A stretch of DNA of 64,000 nt from Limnohabitans sp. T6-20 (GTDB taxonomy: Bacteria; Pseudomonadota; Gammaproteobacteria; Burkholderiales; Burkholderiaceae_C): the NCBI RefSeq assembly GCF_003063505.1, contig NZ_NERW01000001.1, positions 132,001 through 196,000 on the forward strand, written 5' to 3'. The position numbers and the translations under genes were made by a program. Below, in pieces: positions 1-9,031 of this stretch; the first letter of the stretch is position 1, and every line of letters begins with the position of its first letter. A model generated the notes under the pieces. It was given only the letters and a program-made list of their open reading frames with translations. It did no database searches and was not told where the DNA came from.

Positions 1-841
1 GGTTCACGTTGGAATAAAAACCGTACTCCTGAGGGGCAGCTTTTTCCCAGGAGGAGACGGGTTGCTTGTCGGTGAAGCGGATCTTCACCAGGCTTTTGCC
101 ACTCTTGAAGCCGTATTTCCACGGCACCACCAGGCGCAAAGGCGCGCCGTTTTGCTTGGGCATGACTTCGCCGTACATGCCAAAGGCCAGCAAGGTCAGC
201 GGGTGCATGGCTTCGTCCATGCGCAGGGCCTCGACATAAGGCCAGTCCAAAGCACCACCGCGCACACCCGGCATGGTCTTGGGATCGGCCTGGGTGATGA
301 ACTCGACGAACTTGGCACCGGGCTGAGGCTCCACGCGCCGGATCAAATCGGCCAGCGAATAACCGATCCACGGAATCACCATCGACCAGCCTTCCACACA
401 GCGCAAGCGGTAAATCCGCTCTTCCATCGCGCCCCACTTCATGAGGTCTTCCAGGTTCACGCGCCCGGGCTTTTTGACCAGGCCTTCGATCTCCACCGTC
501 CAGGGTTGGGTCACCAGGGTGTGGGCCCGTTTGGCCGGATCGGATTTGTCGGTGCCGAACTCGTAAAAGTTGTTGTAAGTGGTGGCGTCTTTGTAAGCGG
601 TGAGTTTGTCCATGGTCAGCGCACCCGCCACCGCCGATGGCACCGAGGCCAGCGGTGCCAGTTGTCCCGCACGCGGGGTTTGTGCATAGGCTTCGCGCAT
701 GCCCCACGCTGCCAAGGCCAGCCCGGCTGAGCCGGTGGCCAGCTGGCGGATGATGTCGCGCCGCGACTGGTAGACCGATTCAGGGGTGATTTCGCTGGGG
801 ATGGCGTGCTGAAAACCTGACTTGTTGGGCTGAATGATCAT
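1..841 (-). CDS. msrP: Protein-methionine-sulfoxide reductase catalytic subunit MsrP (3' end cut by window)
   Basis: The first 280 codons of a molybdopterin enzyme of the MsrP (YedY) family, which repairs oxidised methionines in periplasmic proteins with electrons from the membrane heme protein MsrQ. The N-terminus carries a Tat-type signal (SRRDIIRQLATGSAGLALAA), ending near an AYAQ cleavage site. The family motif RLRCVEGWSMVIPWIGYSL, with the molybdenum-ligand Cys, follows at about residues 135-155. The start ATG at 841 is the only one that keeps the whole Tat signal. The C-terminus lies beyond position 1, and msrQ, normally downstream, is not in view. The assignment is firm. Confidence 0.93.
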   Translation of the reverse strand, partial: MIIQPNKSGFQHAIPSEITPESVYQSRRDIIRQLATGSAGLALAAWGMREAYAQTPRAGQLAPLASVPSAVAGALTMDKLTAYKDATTYNNFYEFGTDKSDPAKRAHTLVTQPWTVEIEGLVKKPGRVNLEDLMKWGAMEERIYRLRCVEGWSMVIPWIGYSLADLIRRVEPQPGAKFVEFITQADPKTMPGVRGGALDWPYVEALRMDEAMHPLTLLAFGMYGEVMPKQNGAPLRLVVPWKYGFKSGKSLVKIRFTDKQPVSSWEKAAPQEYGFYSNVN

Positions 842-933
842 GAACGGTCCTGGTTTGGGCTGAAAATAGCTGTGTATTCTGAACTTTTTCAGACACCTTT
901 GCGCAAGCAGTGTCTGCCCTCCAAGGAGCCCCC

Positions 934-2409
934 ATGCATCCTGCGATCGGTTTGCTGATCCATGTGGTGATCGCCATCCACATTGCACTGCCCTTGGGCA
1001 CCTGGCTGCTGCTGACGGGGCGTCGCAATGACATCACACGTTTGTGGTTCATCAGCATCTCGGTCTACAGCCTCTCTGTTTGCTCCATCGCTTTGCGGCC
1101 TTTCGTCTCGGAATACGTCTCCTACATCCTGGCTTGGTCAGGGGCCTGTGCTTCGTGGCTGTTGATGATCGAAACGTTGCGCCGTGAACTGAACAAAACC
1201 CCTTGGCGCTGGCCCTACATGGCCATCCCCGTGACCGTCTGGGCGCTCTTGTTGGTCTGGCTGTATGAATCGGGCAATGTGACCACCACAGGCGTTTTGG
1301 TCTATTCCACCGTCTTTGTCTGCCTGAACCTGACGCTGTCTTATTTGGTGTGGCAACTCAGGCGCACGTTTCCAAGCCGCAGCTTGCTAATGATTCAGGT
1401 GGCTTTTGCGATCCACGCATCGGCTTACCTCAACCGTCTTTACCAATATGCCCTGTCCGGAAATTTGGATTACCTGAATGTTTTCTCTTTTTCGTGGGTC
1501 GGCAACCTCGTCACCTTGTCCACCATCCTCGCCATGGTGTTGATTTGCTTCGGTTACTGGGGTTTTTCACTCGAAAAGTCGAATGCAGAAAAAAAGCACG
1601 CGCAAAAAGGGCAGCTGCAGGCGCAAGCCGAAAGCGATGCCATGCGCGCACTGGTCAAAGAGCGTGACCAATTGCTGATGCTCAATGCCCGGGTGTCCGC
1701 CTTGAGCAATTTGTCTTCTTTTTCAGCCATGTTGGTGCACGACATCAGCCAACCTCTGCAGGCTTTGGAATTGGGCTTGTACGACCTGCAAGGCCGACTT
1801 TTGCCCGTGCAGGAAGCGCCTCAACTCAAACCCCGCATTGACGAGTTGATGGTCTTGTCGGGCAAAGCCAGCGAGATGGTCAGCAGCTTGCGGCACCTCA
1901 TGATCCGGGGGCAAGACCAAATGGACGATGTGGATTTGCACAAAGCCATCCAGGCTGTTTTTCCGATTTTGCAAGGTGAAGCCACTCAGCGAAACATCGA
2001 CATTCGTCTGTCCAACCACTTGCCCCCAAGCATTTTGGTGCAAGCCAACGAGGTGATGCTGCAACGGATCGTCTTCAACCTAGTTGCCAATGCCATGGAT
2101 GCGCTGAGCAAACAGACACCGGCACACCCCGGCATCGTTATCGAACTTCAACAACGGGACAAAGATGGCAATAACTGGGTGGTTTTACAAATCCGGGACA
2201 ACGGCCCCGGCCTGCCCGACGAACTGCTGCAACAACTCACCGGCCCCGTGGTTTCCAGCAAAACACAAGGCTCCGGGCTGGGTTTGTTGCTCACGCAAAG
2301 CATGATCCGGCTTTGGGGCGGGCACACGGCCATGCAAAATTCATCGCCCAACACAGAGACTGGCGCATGCATTCAGCTGTGGTTGAGACCCACCGAACCA
2401 GCGGCCTGA
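934..2409 (+). CDS. Sensor histidine kinase with seven-helix membrane input domain
   Basis: A 491-residue membrane histidine kinase. Seven hydrophobic helices fill about residues 1-215 with no obvious periplasmic sensor domain. A short coiled linker leads to the dimerisation helix with the phospho-acceptor His (LVHDISQPLQAL, about residue 269), of the HEINQPL-like HPK4 class. The GHKL ATPase follows: N box LQRIVFNLVANAMDAL, G1 RDNGPGLP and G2 GSGLGLLL. ATG 934 is preferred over GTG 910 because AAGGAG lies six bases before it. A receiver-only response regulator begins 77 bp downstream on the same strand and is the likely partner. The signal sensed cannot be told from the sequence. Confidence 0.85.
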   Translation: MHPAIGLLIHVVIAIHIALPLGTWLLLTGRRNDITRLWFISISVYSLSVCSIALRPFVSEYVSYILAWSGACASWLLMIETLRRELNKTPWRWPYMAIPVTVWALLLVWLYESGNVTTTGVLVYSTVFVCLNLTLSYLVWQLRRTFPSRSLLMIQVAFAIHASAYLNRLYQYALSGNLDYLNVFSFSWVGNLVTLSTILAMVLICFGYWGFSLEKSNAEKKHAQKGQLQAQAESDAMRALVKERDQLLMLNARVSALSNLSSFSAMLVHDISQPLQALELGLYDLQGRLLPVQEAPQLKPRIDELMVLSGKASEMVSSLRHLMIRGQDQMDDVDLHKAIQAVFPILQGEATQRNIDIRLSNHLPPSILVQANEVMLQRIVFNLVANAMDALSKQTPAHPGIVIELQQRDKDGNNWVVLQIRDNGPGLPDELLQQLTGPVVSSKTQGSGLGLLLTQSMIRLWGGHTAMQNSSPNTETGACIQLWLRPTEPAA

Positions 2410-2486
2410 AATTCAAAGCCCGCTTGCAGCACGCGTGCAAAGCTGCACTGCAAAAATTACAATCGGCCGTTTACACCGTTTCACAC

Positions 2487-2867
2487 ATGCACAAATCAGG
2501 TCTGGTCCATGTTGTTGATGACAACGCGGACATCCGTCGGATGCTGGCTTTGGTCCTCGAGAGCCAGGGTTACACAGTTCGCGTCCACGACGGTGGTGAA
2601 GCCTATTTGAATGCCGATCCTTCACAAGCGCCGCATGTGATGCTGCTTGATGTGCGCATGCCGGGCATGAGCGGGCTTGAGCTGCACGCCAAGCTCAAGG
2701 CCAGTGGCAACGACATCCCTGTCATCTTCATGAGCGGAGAAAGCCAAGCCCACGAAACACAGGCCGCCAACAGCTTAGGGGCCGTGCACTTTTTGTGGAA
2801 GCCCTTCAACACCCAGGAGATGCTGACGGTGATCGACAAAGTCCTGACAGGCAAGCCAGTGCCCTGA
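2487..2867 (+). CDS. Single-domain response regulator (FixJ-type receiver only)
   Basis: A 126-residue protein that is one CheY-like receiver and nothing else: acidic pair D11/D12, phospho-acceptor D55 in LLDVRMPG, Ser82 in FMSG and Lys104 in WKPF. No DNA-binding or enzymatic output domain follows; the stop comes right after the last helix. The start at 2487 gives a canonical receiver N-terminus; the longer upstream reading has no homology-like content. It follows the 7TM kinase gene and is probably phosphorylated by it. Without an output domain it may act by protein contact or as a phosphate sink, which is inference. Confidence 0.85.
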   Translation: MHKSGLVHVVDDNADIRRMLALVLESQGYTVRVHDGGEAYLNADPSQAPHVMLLDVRMPGMSGLELHAKLKASGNDIPVIFMSGESQAHETQAANSLGAVHFLWKPFNTQEMLTVIDKVLTGKPVP

Positions 2868-2896
2868 CCCGTCAGGGCGCCGCGCCCATCGGGCGC
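2861..2896. terminator. Two hairpins between convergent genes
   Basis: Two perfect inverted repeats fill the 30-bp gap between the convergent response regulator and ccsB: GCCCTGA/TCAGGGC (2861-2878, including the regulator's stop codon) and GCGCCC/GGGCGC (2882-2896), followed by TTTA. The U-tract is weak, so termination is likely rather than certain. Confidence 0.5.
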
Positions 2897-2897
2897 T

Positions 2898-4211
2898 TTA
2901 GAGCGTGCCGTAGCTGTGCAAACCGCTCAGGAACATGTTGACGCCCAGGAACGCAAAGGTTGTCACAGCCAAGCCCATCAGTGCCCACCAAGCGGCCACG
3001 GTGCCGCGCAGGCCCTTCATCAGCCGCATGTGCAACCAGGCTGCATAGTTGAGCCAAACGATGAGGGCCCAGGTTTCTTTCGGGTCCCAGCTCCAGTAAC
3101 CACCCCAAGCCTCGGCGGCCCAAAGCGCGCCCAGCACGGTGGCGATGGTGAAGAAGGCAAAACCGACAGCGATCGATTTGTACATCACGTCATCGAGCAC
3201 CTCCAGCGAGGGCAGACGCTCGGCAATGCGACGACGTCCCCAAAGAATGCCCGCCACGATCAAGGCCGACAGGCCGAAATAAATCACCCAATAACTGCTG
3301 CCACCTTCCACTGCGGACTTGCGAAACACCAGCGGCTCAAAGCACAACACGATACCGAGCAACCACAGCGGAGCCAGTTTGTACCATCGTGCTTCACCTG
3401 CGGTCTGCTTGATCAGATAAGCAAAAGCCACCATGGCAGCCAATGCAAAAGTGCCATAGCCAATGAAGTTGGCCGGTACATGCAGCTTCATCCACCAGCT
3501 CTTGAGAGCGGGCACCAAGGGTTGGATGGCATGCGCCTCACGCACCAGGGTGTACCAGAGCAAAAAGCCCACCGCTGCACTGACGACCAGCATCACAAAC
3601 GCGCCCATCGTGCGGGTGCGGTAGTGGTCTTCGTAGTACAGGTAAAAGCCTGCTGTCATCCAGCAAAACATCACGAAGACTTCATAAAGGTTGCTGACCG
3701 GAATGTGCCCCACGTCGGCACCGATGAGGTAGCTCTCGTACCAGCGCACCATGGTGCCGATCAAGGCCAGCGCCACGCCGACCCAGGCCATGCGGCTGCC
3801 CAGAGTTTCCAGGTTGTCGCCCTGACCGCGAATGAACATGCCCGCCCAGTAAAAGGCGGTGCTGATGAAAAACACCATGCTCATCCACAAAATGGCAGAT
3901 TGGCTGGACAAGAAATACTTGAGCCAGAACACCTGCTCGGCACGGGCCAAATCACCCTGGTAGGCATTGATGGCAAACAAGGACAACCCGGCAACCACCA
4001 GCATCAGGGTGCGCATCGGGCGCCAAAACCAGGCCAAAGCCACGGCTGCAGGCACGCTGGCCACCAAAATGCCTTGCTCATAAACATCCATCGCTTGGCT
4101 GTAGCGGCTGAAGGCAAACACCATACCCAAGAGCGCCAGCACAGCAAAGCCCCAATCGAGCGCACTGCGGCGAGAGAAGTAACCGGGGTTCAAAGTCACA
4201 GTTGTAGTCAT
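2898..4211 (-). CDS. ccsB: Cytochrome c biogenesis protein CcsB (CcsA/ResC-type heme handling protein)
   Basis: A 437-residue polytopic membrane protein of System II cytochrome c maturation. With ResB it moves heme across the inner membrane and attaches it to apocytochromes. The WWD heme-handling signature WGGYWSWDPKETWALIVW is near residues 370-390, and conserved histidines lie in WMKLHVPANFIG and AAWLHMRL. The start ATG overlaps the resB stop as ATGA (4208-4211), so the two genes are translationally coupled. The product ends at a short PDZ-like tail and is full length. Names differ between lineages; this is the WWD-carrying partner. Confidence 0.95.
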   Translation of the reverse strand: MTTTVTLNPGYFSRRSALDWGFAVLALLGMVFAFSRYSQAMDVYEQGILVASVPAAVALAWFWRPMRTLMLVVAGLSLFAINAYQGDLARAEQVFWLKYFLSSQSAILWMSMVFFISTAFYWAGMFIRGQGDNLETLGSRMAWVGVALALIGTMVRWYESYLIGADVGHIPVSNLYEVFVMFCWMTAGFYLYYEDHYRTRTMGAFVMLVVSAAVGFLLWYTLVREAHAIQPLVPALKSWWMKLHVPANFIGYGTFALAAMVAFAYLIKQTAGEARWYKLAPLWLLGIVLCFEPLVFRKSAVEGGSSYWVIYFGLSALIVAGILWGRRRIAERLPSLEVLDDVMYKSIAVGFAFFTIATVLGALWAAEAWGGYWSWDPKETWALIVWLNYAAWLHMRLMKGLRGTVAAWWALMGLAVTTFAFLGVNMFLSGLHSYGTL

Positions 4212-6343
4212 TGGTTTTTCTCGGGGCGACCCAGCAAACGGGCACTCAGTTGGTCAAATTCACGGTCCACATCCAAGGTCTTGCGATTAGACGACAAGGC
4301 CAGGGTGACCTGCGAGCCGTCGCTGGGGTTGCCCGCTTGTGGTGCCAGCCACACCCACAGGCGCCGCTCACGCACATAGAGCATCGCAAAAACACCCAGG
4401 ATCAGGAAAAAGCAGCCCAGATAAACCACATTTTTGCCCGGGGCTCTGGCCACCTGGAACACGCTGGCCTGCACCTGCTTGAAGTCTTTCAGCAAAAAGG
4501 CCATGGGCGCGGGATAGAAAGGCGCATCGGACAGCGCCAGCACCGATTGCGACATGAAGCCTTGCACCTTGTCTGCGGGCAAGGGCTTGACCCCTGCTTG
4601 CTCACGGGCCACAGCGTCCAGTTCCAACAAGGCACCATTCAAAATGCGCACAAACATTTCGCCCGCACGGCCACGCTCTGCCTCGGGCACATTGGCCTCT
4701 AAAAAGTCAGCCAAGGCTTGCAAGCCCGCCACTTTTTTGCCTTTGACTTCTTCCTGTCCTGCAAACAGACCCAAAGCACGGGCGGCCGAACCGGCCAATT
4801 GCTGCGTCAACTCTGGCCGCTGGGGGTCTACCGCTTTGCGCGCGTACCGTTGCACCGCCCGCTCGCGCAGCATGGGGTCTGCCAAGGCGGCGCGCAAACG
4901 CACAAAGCCGTCCAGCTTTTCGTTTTCATCGGCCGGGGGGCGCAGGTAACGGTAAGGCTCGGCCGGGTTCTCTCGCATGCCCAGCAAGAACACGGACACC
5001 CCATCGCCCGCATCCACGGGCAGCATGTAGTTGTTGTATTCACGGGCCTGGCCTGCGGCGTCGCGCAACTTATAGCTCACGCTCGGGCCCACATTGCGCA
5101 GCTCTTTGGTTTGGGTGGTTTTGTGACCCGCGCCCATGCGCTGGTCGATGGCGCTGCGCAAGTCGACTTTGCGCACATCCACGCCCTGCCCTTGTGCGCC
5201 GTTGCCCGACATGTTTTCCACGTTGATGACGCGAAGCCCGGTGAACTCCAGGTTCATCTTTTCGGGTCCATTGCTCAGCTCGGTGATGCCGCCGATCGTG
5301 CCATCCACCTCAAAAGAGCGGGTAGCGGCGGTCATGGGCACGGCCTGCAACTTGACGCTGGAGCCGCCGTCGTCAAAGCTGGATTGGTAAATCTCGATGC
5401 CCTTGTAGCTGACCGGGTGGTTGACCTCGACGCGCGCCTCTTTTTTCTCGCCTGTGGCTTTGTCGTGGATCACGATGTCGCTGGCAAACAACTTGGGCAT
5501 GCCGGTCGAGTAGTACTCCACAATGAACTTCTTGAGTTCAATCGCAAAAGGCAGTTCCTGCAACAAGATGCCACTGGACTGGCTCAGGATGGCGGTGCTG
5601 GAGGCGGTGTCCTCGGCCACCATCAGGTTGCCCCGAAACGCCGGGTTGCGCTCAGACAAGCGGTGTTTCTCGGGCACATCGGCAATCAGGCCGCCACCGC
5701 TGTAGATGGCTTTGCCGCCAAACCACATCTGGGCGCGCACGATCAAGTCGCCGTCAAGCAAACCGCCCACGCACACCAGCACGATGGCCGAGTGCGCAGC
5801 GATGTAACCGATCTTGTTGGCCGCACCCGCCTTGGCCGCCAGCATCCAGCCCGTGCCTTGCGGGGTCTCGCGCGATTGCAACTTCACCTTCCAGCCGCCC
5901 GTGACCAGCAAAGCCCCCAGGCGCTTGGCTGCCGCTTCAGGCAATTCGTTCAAATGACCTTCTGCCTTGTGGTGAAAAGCCTTGAGGCTTTGCTCGCGGA
6001 TGTTTTCTTTGTAGGTCTTGAGATCGGCCAGGATTTTGGGCGTGTTGCGGGCAATGCACAAACTGGTGCTGAGCACCAGGAAAGCCAGAATCAACAAGAA
6101 CCACCAAGCGCTGTACACCGCATTGAGCTTCAGGGCCGTGAAGAATTCAGCCCAGAACGGTCCGAATTGGTTGACGTAGTTCGTGGCGGGTTCGTTTTGT
6201 TTGAGCACCGTGCCGATGACCGAGGCAATGCAAATGATGGTCAACAGCGAGATCGCAAACCGCATGGACGACAACAGTTCCAGCAGTGCTTGCCAGCGGG
6301 GTGAGCCACGTTCGGATTCGGGGCTGGAGGCAACAGACGTCAT
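4208..6343 (-). CDS. resB: Cytochrome c biogenesis protein ResB
   Basis: A 711-residue ResB family protein, the second half of the System II heme lyase. Three N-terminal membrane helices (one around ISLLTIICIASVIGTVLK) precede a large periplasmic domain, and a last helix near the C-terminus (VVYLGCFFLILGVFAMLYV) returns to the cytoplasm. The start at 6343 (MTSVASSPES) is preferred because an upstream reading to 6397 would begin inside the terminator hairpins of the cytochrome c4 gene. It overlaps ccsB by four bases. The neighbouring cytochrome c4 is a plausible substrate of the complex. Confidence 0.93.
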   Translation of the reverse strand: MTSVASSPESERGSPRWQALLELLSSMRFAISLLTIICIASVIGTVLKQNEPATNYVNQFGPFWAEFFTALKLNAVYSAWWFLLILAFLVLSTSLCIARNTPKILADLKTYKENIREQSLKAFHHKAEGHLNELPEAAAKRLGALLVTGGWKVKLQSRETPQGTGWMLAAKAGAANKIGYIAAHSAIVLVCVGGLLDGDLIVRAQMWFGGKAIYSGGGLIADVPEKHRLSERNPAFRGNLMVAEDTASSTAILSQSSGILLQELPFAIELKKFIVEYYSTGMPKLFASDIVIHDKATGEKKEARVEVNHPVSYKGIEIYQSSFDDGGSSVKLQAVPMTAATRSFEVDGTIGGITELSNGPEKMNLEFTGLRVINVENMSGNGAQGQGVDVRKVDLRSAIDQRMGAGHKTTQTKELRNVGPSVSYKLRDAAGQAREYNNYMLPVDAGDGVSVFLLGMRENPAEPYRYLRPPADENEKLDGFVRLRAALADPMLRERAVQRYARKAVDPQRPELTQQLAGSAARALGLFAGQEEVKGKKVAGLQALADFLEANVPEAERGRAGEMFVRILNGALLELDAVAREQAGVKPLPADKVQGFMSQSVLALSDAPFYPAPMAFLLKDFKQVQASVFQVARAPGKNVVYLGCFFLILGVFAMLYVRERRLWVWLAPQAGNPSDGSQVTLALSSNRKTLDVDREFDQLSARLLGRPEKNQ

Positions 6344-6364
6344 GGTGCAGCGGTGTCCACAGGC

Positions 6365-6420
6365 AAACAAAAGCGGGCCAAAGCCCGCCACAAACAAAAA
6401 AGGCCGGATAACCGGCCTTG
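6365..6420 (-). terminator. Tandem intrinsic terminators after cytochrome c4
   Basis: Read on the minus strand, an AAGGCCGG/CCGGCCTT stem (6400-6419) is followed by six Ts. A second stem, GCGGGC/GCCCGC (6373-6388), is followed by TTTTGTTTG. Together they separate cytochrome c4 from resB, so resB-ccsB needs its own promoter. Confidence 0.8.
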
Positions 6421-6528
6421 ATGGGTCACGTCACAGCCGGGGACCCGATTGTGGCTCAGCCAGCTGATGGCTGAATGAAGACCCCATGCGCCCAAGGGAT
6501 AGCCCCCAGGGCGAGGTCTCGGCCGCGC

Positions 6529-7161
6529 TCAGCGCAGACCGGCCATGTAGTCGGACACAGCCTTGATTTCGCGGTCGTTCATCTTGGCGGCGACCTGGGT
6601 CATCTGAATGCTGTTCTTGCGAACGCCGTCACGGAAGGCCACCAGCTGGGCGGTGGTGTAGTCAGCGTGCTGACCCGACACACGGGGGTATTGAGCAGGC
6701 ATGCCCGCGCCGTTGGGCGAGTGGCAGCTGGCGCAAGCGGCGATCTGGCGGTCTGGAATGCCACCACGATAGATGCGCTCACCCAGGGCCACGGTGTCTT
6801 TGTCTTTGGCAAAACCGGGCTTGGCTTGCTTGGAGGCGAGCCAGTAGGCGATGTTGCGCATGTCGTCATCGCTCAGGCCAGCGACCATGCCGCTCATCAC
6901 GGCGTTGGCGCGCTTGCCCGATTTGAACTCTTGCAATTGCTTGACCAGGTATTCGGGGTGTTGCTGCGACAGCTTGGGGTTCACCGGAGTGGTCGAGTTG
7001 CCGTCAGCGGCGTGGCAGGCCACGCACATGGCGAATGCGGCTTCGCCTTTGGCCAGATCAGGCTTGGCGGCTGCAGGGGCAGCGGCGGGGTTGGCCAATG
7101 CAGAACCCGCCACAAAAGCGGACAGGGTGGCAGAGATCAGAAAAGAGGCAAGAGACTTCAT
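6529..7161 (-). CDS. Cytochrome c4 (diheme)
   Basis: A 210-residue exported diheme cytochrome c. An N-terminal signal peptide (cleavage near GSALA) is followed by two class I cytochrome domains, each with a CXXCH site: CVACH near residue 46 and CASCH near 142. Axial-ligand methionines are plausible in MSGMVAGLSDDDM and IQMTQVAAKMND. Length and two-domain layout match the cytochrome c4 family, which carries electrons to terminal oxidases in the periplasm. It lies directly upstream of resB-ccsB but is cut off from them by tandem terminators. Confidence 0.93.
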   Translation of the reverse strand: MKSLASFLISATLSAFVAGSALANPAAAPAAAKPDLAKGEAAFAMCVACHAADGNSTTPVNPKLSQQHPEYLVKQLQEFKSGKRANAVMSGMVAGLSDDDMRNIAYWLASKQAKPGFAKDKDTVALGERIYRGGIPDRQIAACASCHSPNGAGMPAQYPRVSGQHADYTTAQLVAFRDGVRKNSIQMTQVAAKMNDREIKAVSDYMAGLR

Positions 7162-7258
7162 GGTCGTCGTCCAAAAGTTGGAAGAATGGGCGCAAAACCC
7201 AAGGATTCTACAATGAGGCCTTCGTCAGTTTCCTGACGACCCAAGGTCCCCCTGATTT

Positions 7259-8002
7259 ATGAGCTCCAGCCCCCGCGTTTCCACCCCTTCGCCCAAACCC
7301 GCGCCCGCCACCCCACCGGTGGTCACGCCCATGGGCTGGATGCACACCGCACGTTTTTTGACCACCGCCGCGCAACTGCACCATTTGCCCGCGATGGACA
7401 CCCCCGAAATCGCTTTTGTGGGCCGCTCCAACGCGGGCAAGTCCACCTGCATCAACACCCTGACGCAGAAAAAGCAGCTGGCCTTTGCCTCCAAAAAACC
7501 CGGCCGCACCCAGCACATCAACCTGTTTGCGCTGGGCAAGCAAGGCATCACCGACGCCGTGCTGGCCGATTTGCCCGGCTACGGCTATGCCGCCGTGGCC
7601 AAAATGGACAAGCTGCGCTGGCAGCAGGTGATGGCCAATTACCTGGTCAGCCGCGAAAACCTCAAGGGCATCGTGATGATGTGCGACCCGCGCCACGGCC
7701 TGACCGAGCTCGACGACATCCTGCTCGAAGTGATCCGCCCCCGGGTCGAAGAAGGCCTGAAATTTTTGATCATCCTGACCAAAGCCGACAAGCTGACCCG
7801 CGCCGAGCAGGCCAAAGCCCTGTCGATTGCGCGACTGCAAGCCGGTGGCGGCGAGGTGAAACTCTTTTCTGCCTTGAAAAAGCAAGGTGTGGACGAAGTC
7901 GCCAAACTGCTGTGGGACTGGACCCACCCGGCCGAAGGCGCAGCCCCGGCCCCGTTGCCAACCCAGCCGCCCGAAGAAGAACCCGAAGCCCTGGACGAGT
8001 GA
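7259..8002 (+). CDS. yihA: Ribosome biogenesis GTP-binding protein YihA/YsxC (EngB)
   Basis: A 247-residue TRAFAC GTPase of the EngB family, needed for assembly of the large ribosomal subunit. G1 is GRSNAGKST (about residue 58), G2 lies in KKPGRTQHIN, G3 is DLPGYGYA and G4 is TKADK. Compared with the roughly 200-residue E. coli protein it has a Pro/Ala-rich N-terminal lead and an acidic C-terminal tail (EEEPEALDE), as is common in Burkholderiales. It is transcribed divergently from cytochrome c4 with about 100 bp between the starts. Confidence 0.95.
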   Translation: MSSSPRVSTPSPKPAPATPPVVTPMGWMHTARFLTTAAQLHHLPAMDTPEIAFVGRSNAGKSTCINTLTQKKQLAFASKKPGRTQHINLFALGKQGITDAVLADLPGYGYAAVAKMDKLRWQQVMANYLVSRENLKGIVMMCDPRHGLTELDDILLEVIRPRVEEGLKFLIILTKADKLTRAEQAKALSIARLQAGGGEVKLFSALKKQGVDEVAKLLWDWTHPAEGAAPAPLPTQPPEEEPEALDE

Positions 8003-8056
8003 GCCCCAGCCTTTGACAGCGCCGGATCACCGCCCCCCACAAGGAGTGATCCCCCC

Positions 8057-9031
8057 GTGCCCACATCCCTGCCCAAAATTCAGACCTGGCAGCAAGACCT
8101 GCCGCACGGCATCACCCTGAGCTGCCGCGCCTGCGGCGAGCCCGGCCGCCCGGTGCTGATGTTTTTGCATGGCTTTCCTGAGGCCGCCTGGGTGTGGGAC
8201 CCTTTGCTGGCCCACTTCTCCCAGCCCGAAAACGGCGGCTACCGCTGCGTGGCCCCCAACTTGCGCGGCTACGAACGCTCCAGCGCCCCGGAAGACATCA
8301 AGGCCTACCGGGCCAAACACCTGGTGCAAGACATCGTGGCCCTGATCGGCCTCGAATCGGGCGATGCCCCGCTGGCCGCTTTGGTGGCCCACGACTGGGG
8401 CGGCGCGGTAGCCTGGAGCCTGGCGAATCAGCACCCCGAACGCCTGCGCCAGCTGGTCATCATCAATTCGCCCCACCCTGGCCCTTTCCTCAAAGCACTG
8501 CAAAGCAACCCGGCACAGCAAGCGGCCAGCGCCTACATGAACTTTCTGGTGCAGCCCGATGCCGCCGCGCAACTGGCGGCGAACGACTTTGAACGGCTGC
8601 TGGGTTTTCTGGACGGGCACGACAGCGAATTGCCCTCGCTCACGCAAGCCACGGGTGCGCACCCTGGCGAGCCTGCCCGCTGGCTCACGCCGGAAGTCAA
8701 AGAACGCTACCGCCAGACCTGGCGGCACGGATTACAAGGCGGGCTCAACTATTACCGGGCCTCGCCCCTGCGCCCCGCCACAGCGCAAGACCCGGGCGCA
8801 TCGGCGGTTCAGATCCCGCCGGAAGCCTTGCAGATCGGCATGCCCACGCTGGTGCTGTGGGCGCAAGACGACATCGCCTTGTTGCCCTGCCTGACCGAAG
8901 GCCTGGCGCAGCATGTGCCTGATTTGAAGCTGGTGCCGATTCCCAAAGCCACGCATTGGGTGGTGCATGAAAAACCCGGGCGGGTGATCCGCGAAATCAC
9001 CGCTTTTCTGAGGCCCGCGCCGCTTCAGTAA
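8057..9031 (+). CDS. Alpha/beta hydrolase, epoxide-hydrolase-like
   Basis: A 324-residue alpha/beta-fold hydrolase. It shows the oxyanion-hole motif HGFPE (near residue 37) and a nucleophile elbow with Asp (VAHDWGGAVAW, near residue 115), which places it with epoxide hydrolases and haloalkane dehalogenases rather than Ser esterases. The C-terminal acid/His pair is plausible in WAQDD and ATHWVVHEKP. The start is a GTG at 8057 with AAGGAG ten bases before it. The stop overlaps the convergent acyltransferase gene by seven bases. The substrate is unknown. Confidence 0.85.
   Translation: MPTSLPKIQTWQQDLPHGITLSCRACGEPGRPVLMFLHGFPEAAWVWDPLLAHFSQPENGGYRCVAPNLRGYERSSAPEDIKAYRAKHLVQDIVALIGLESGDAPLAALVAHDWGGAVAWSLANQHPERLRQLVIINSPHPGPFLKALQSNPAQQAASAYMNFLVQPDAAAQLAANDFERLLGFLDGHDSELPSLTQATGAHPGEPARWLTPEVKERYRQTWRHGLQGGLNYYRASPLRPATAQDPGASAVQIPPEALQIGMPTLVLWAQDDIALLPCLTEGLAQHVPDLKLVPIPKATHWVVHEKPGRVIREITAFLRPAPLQ

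Noticed and set aside
2916..4379. 487-codon open frame on the plus strand opposite ccsB
   Set aside because: It is the antisense shadow of ccsB, whose WWD motif, membrane helices and overlap with resB are certain; the shadow is His/Gln-rich without recognisable domains.
8990..9031. Functional meaning of the seven-base overlap of the hydrolase and acyltransferase ends
   Set aside because: Short convergent overlaps are common in compact genomes and nothing else marks this one.
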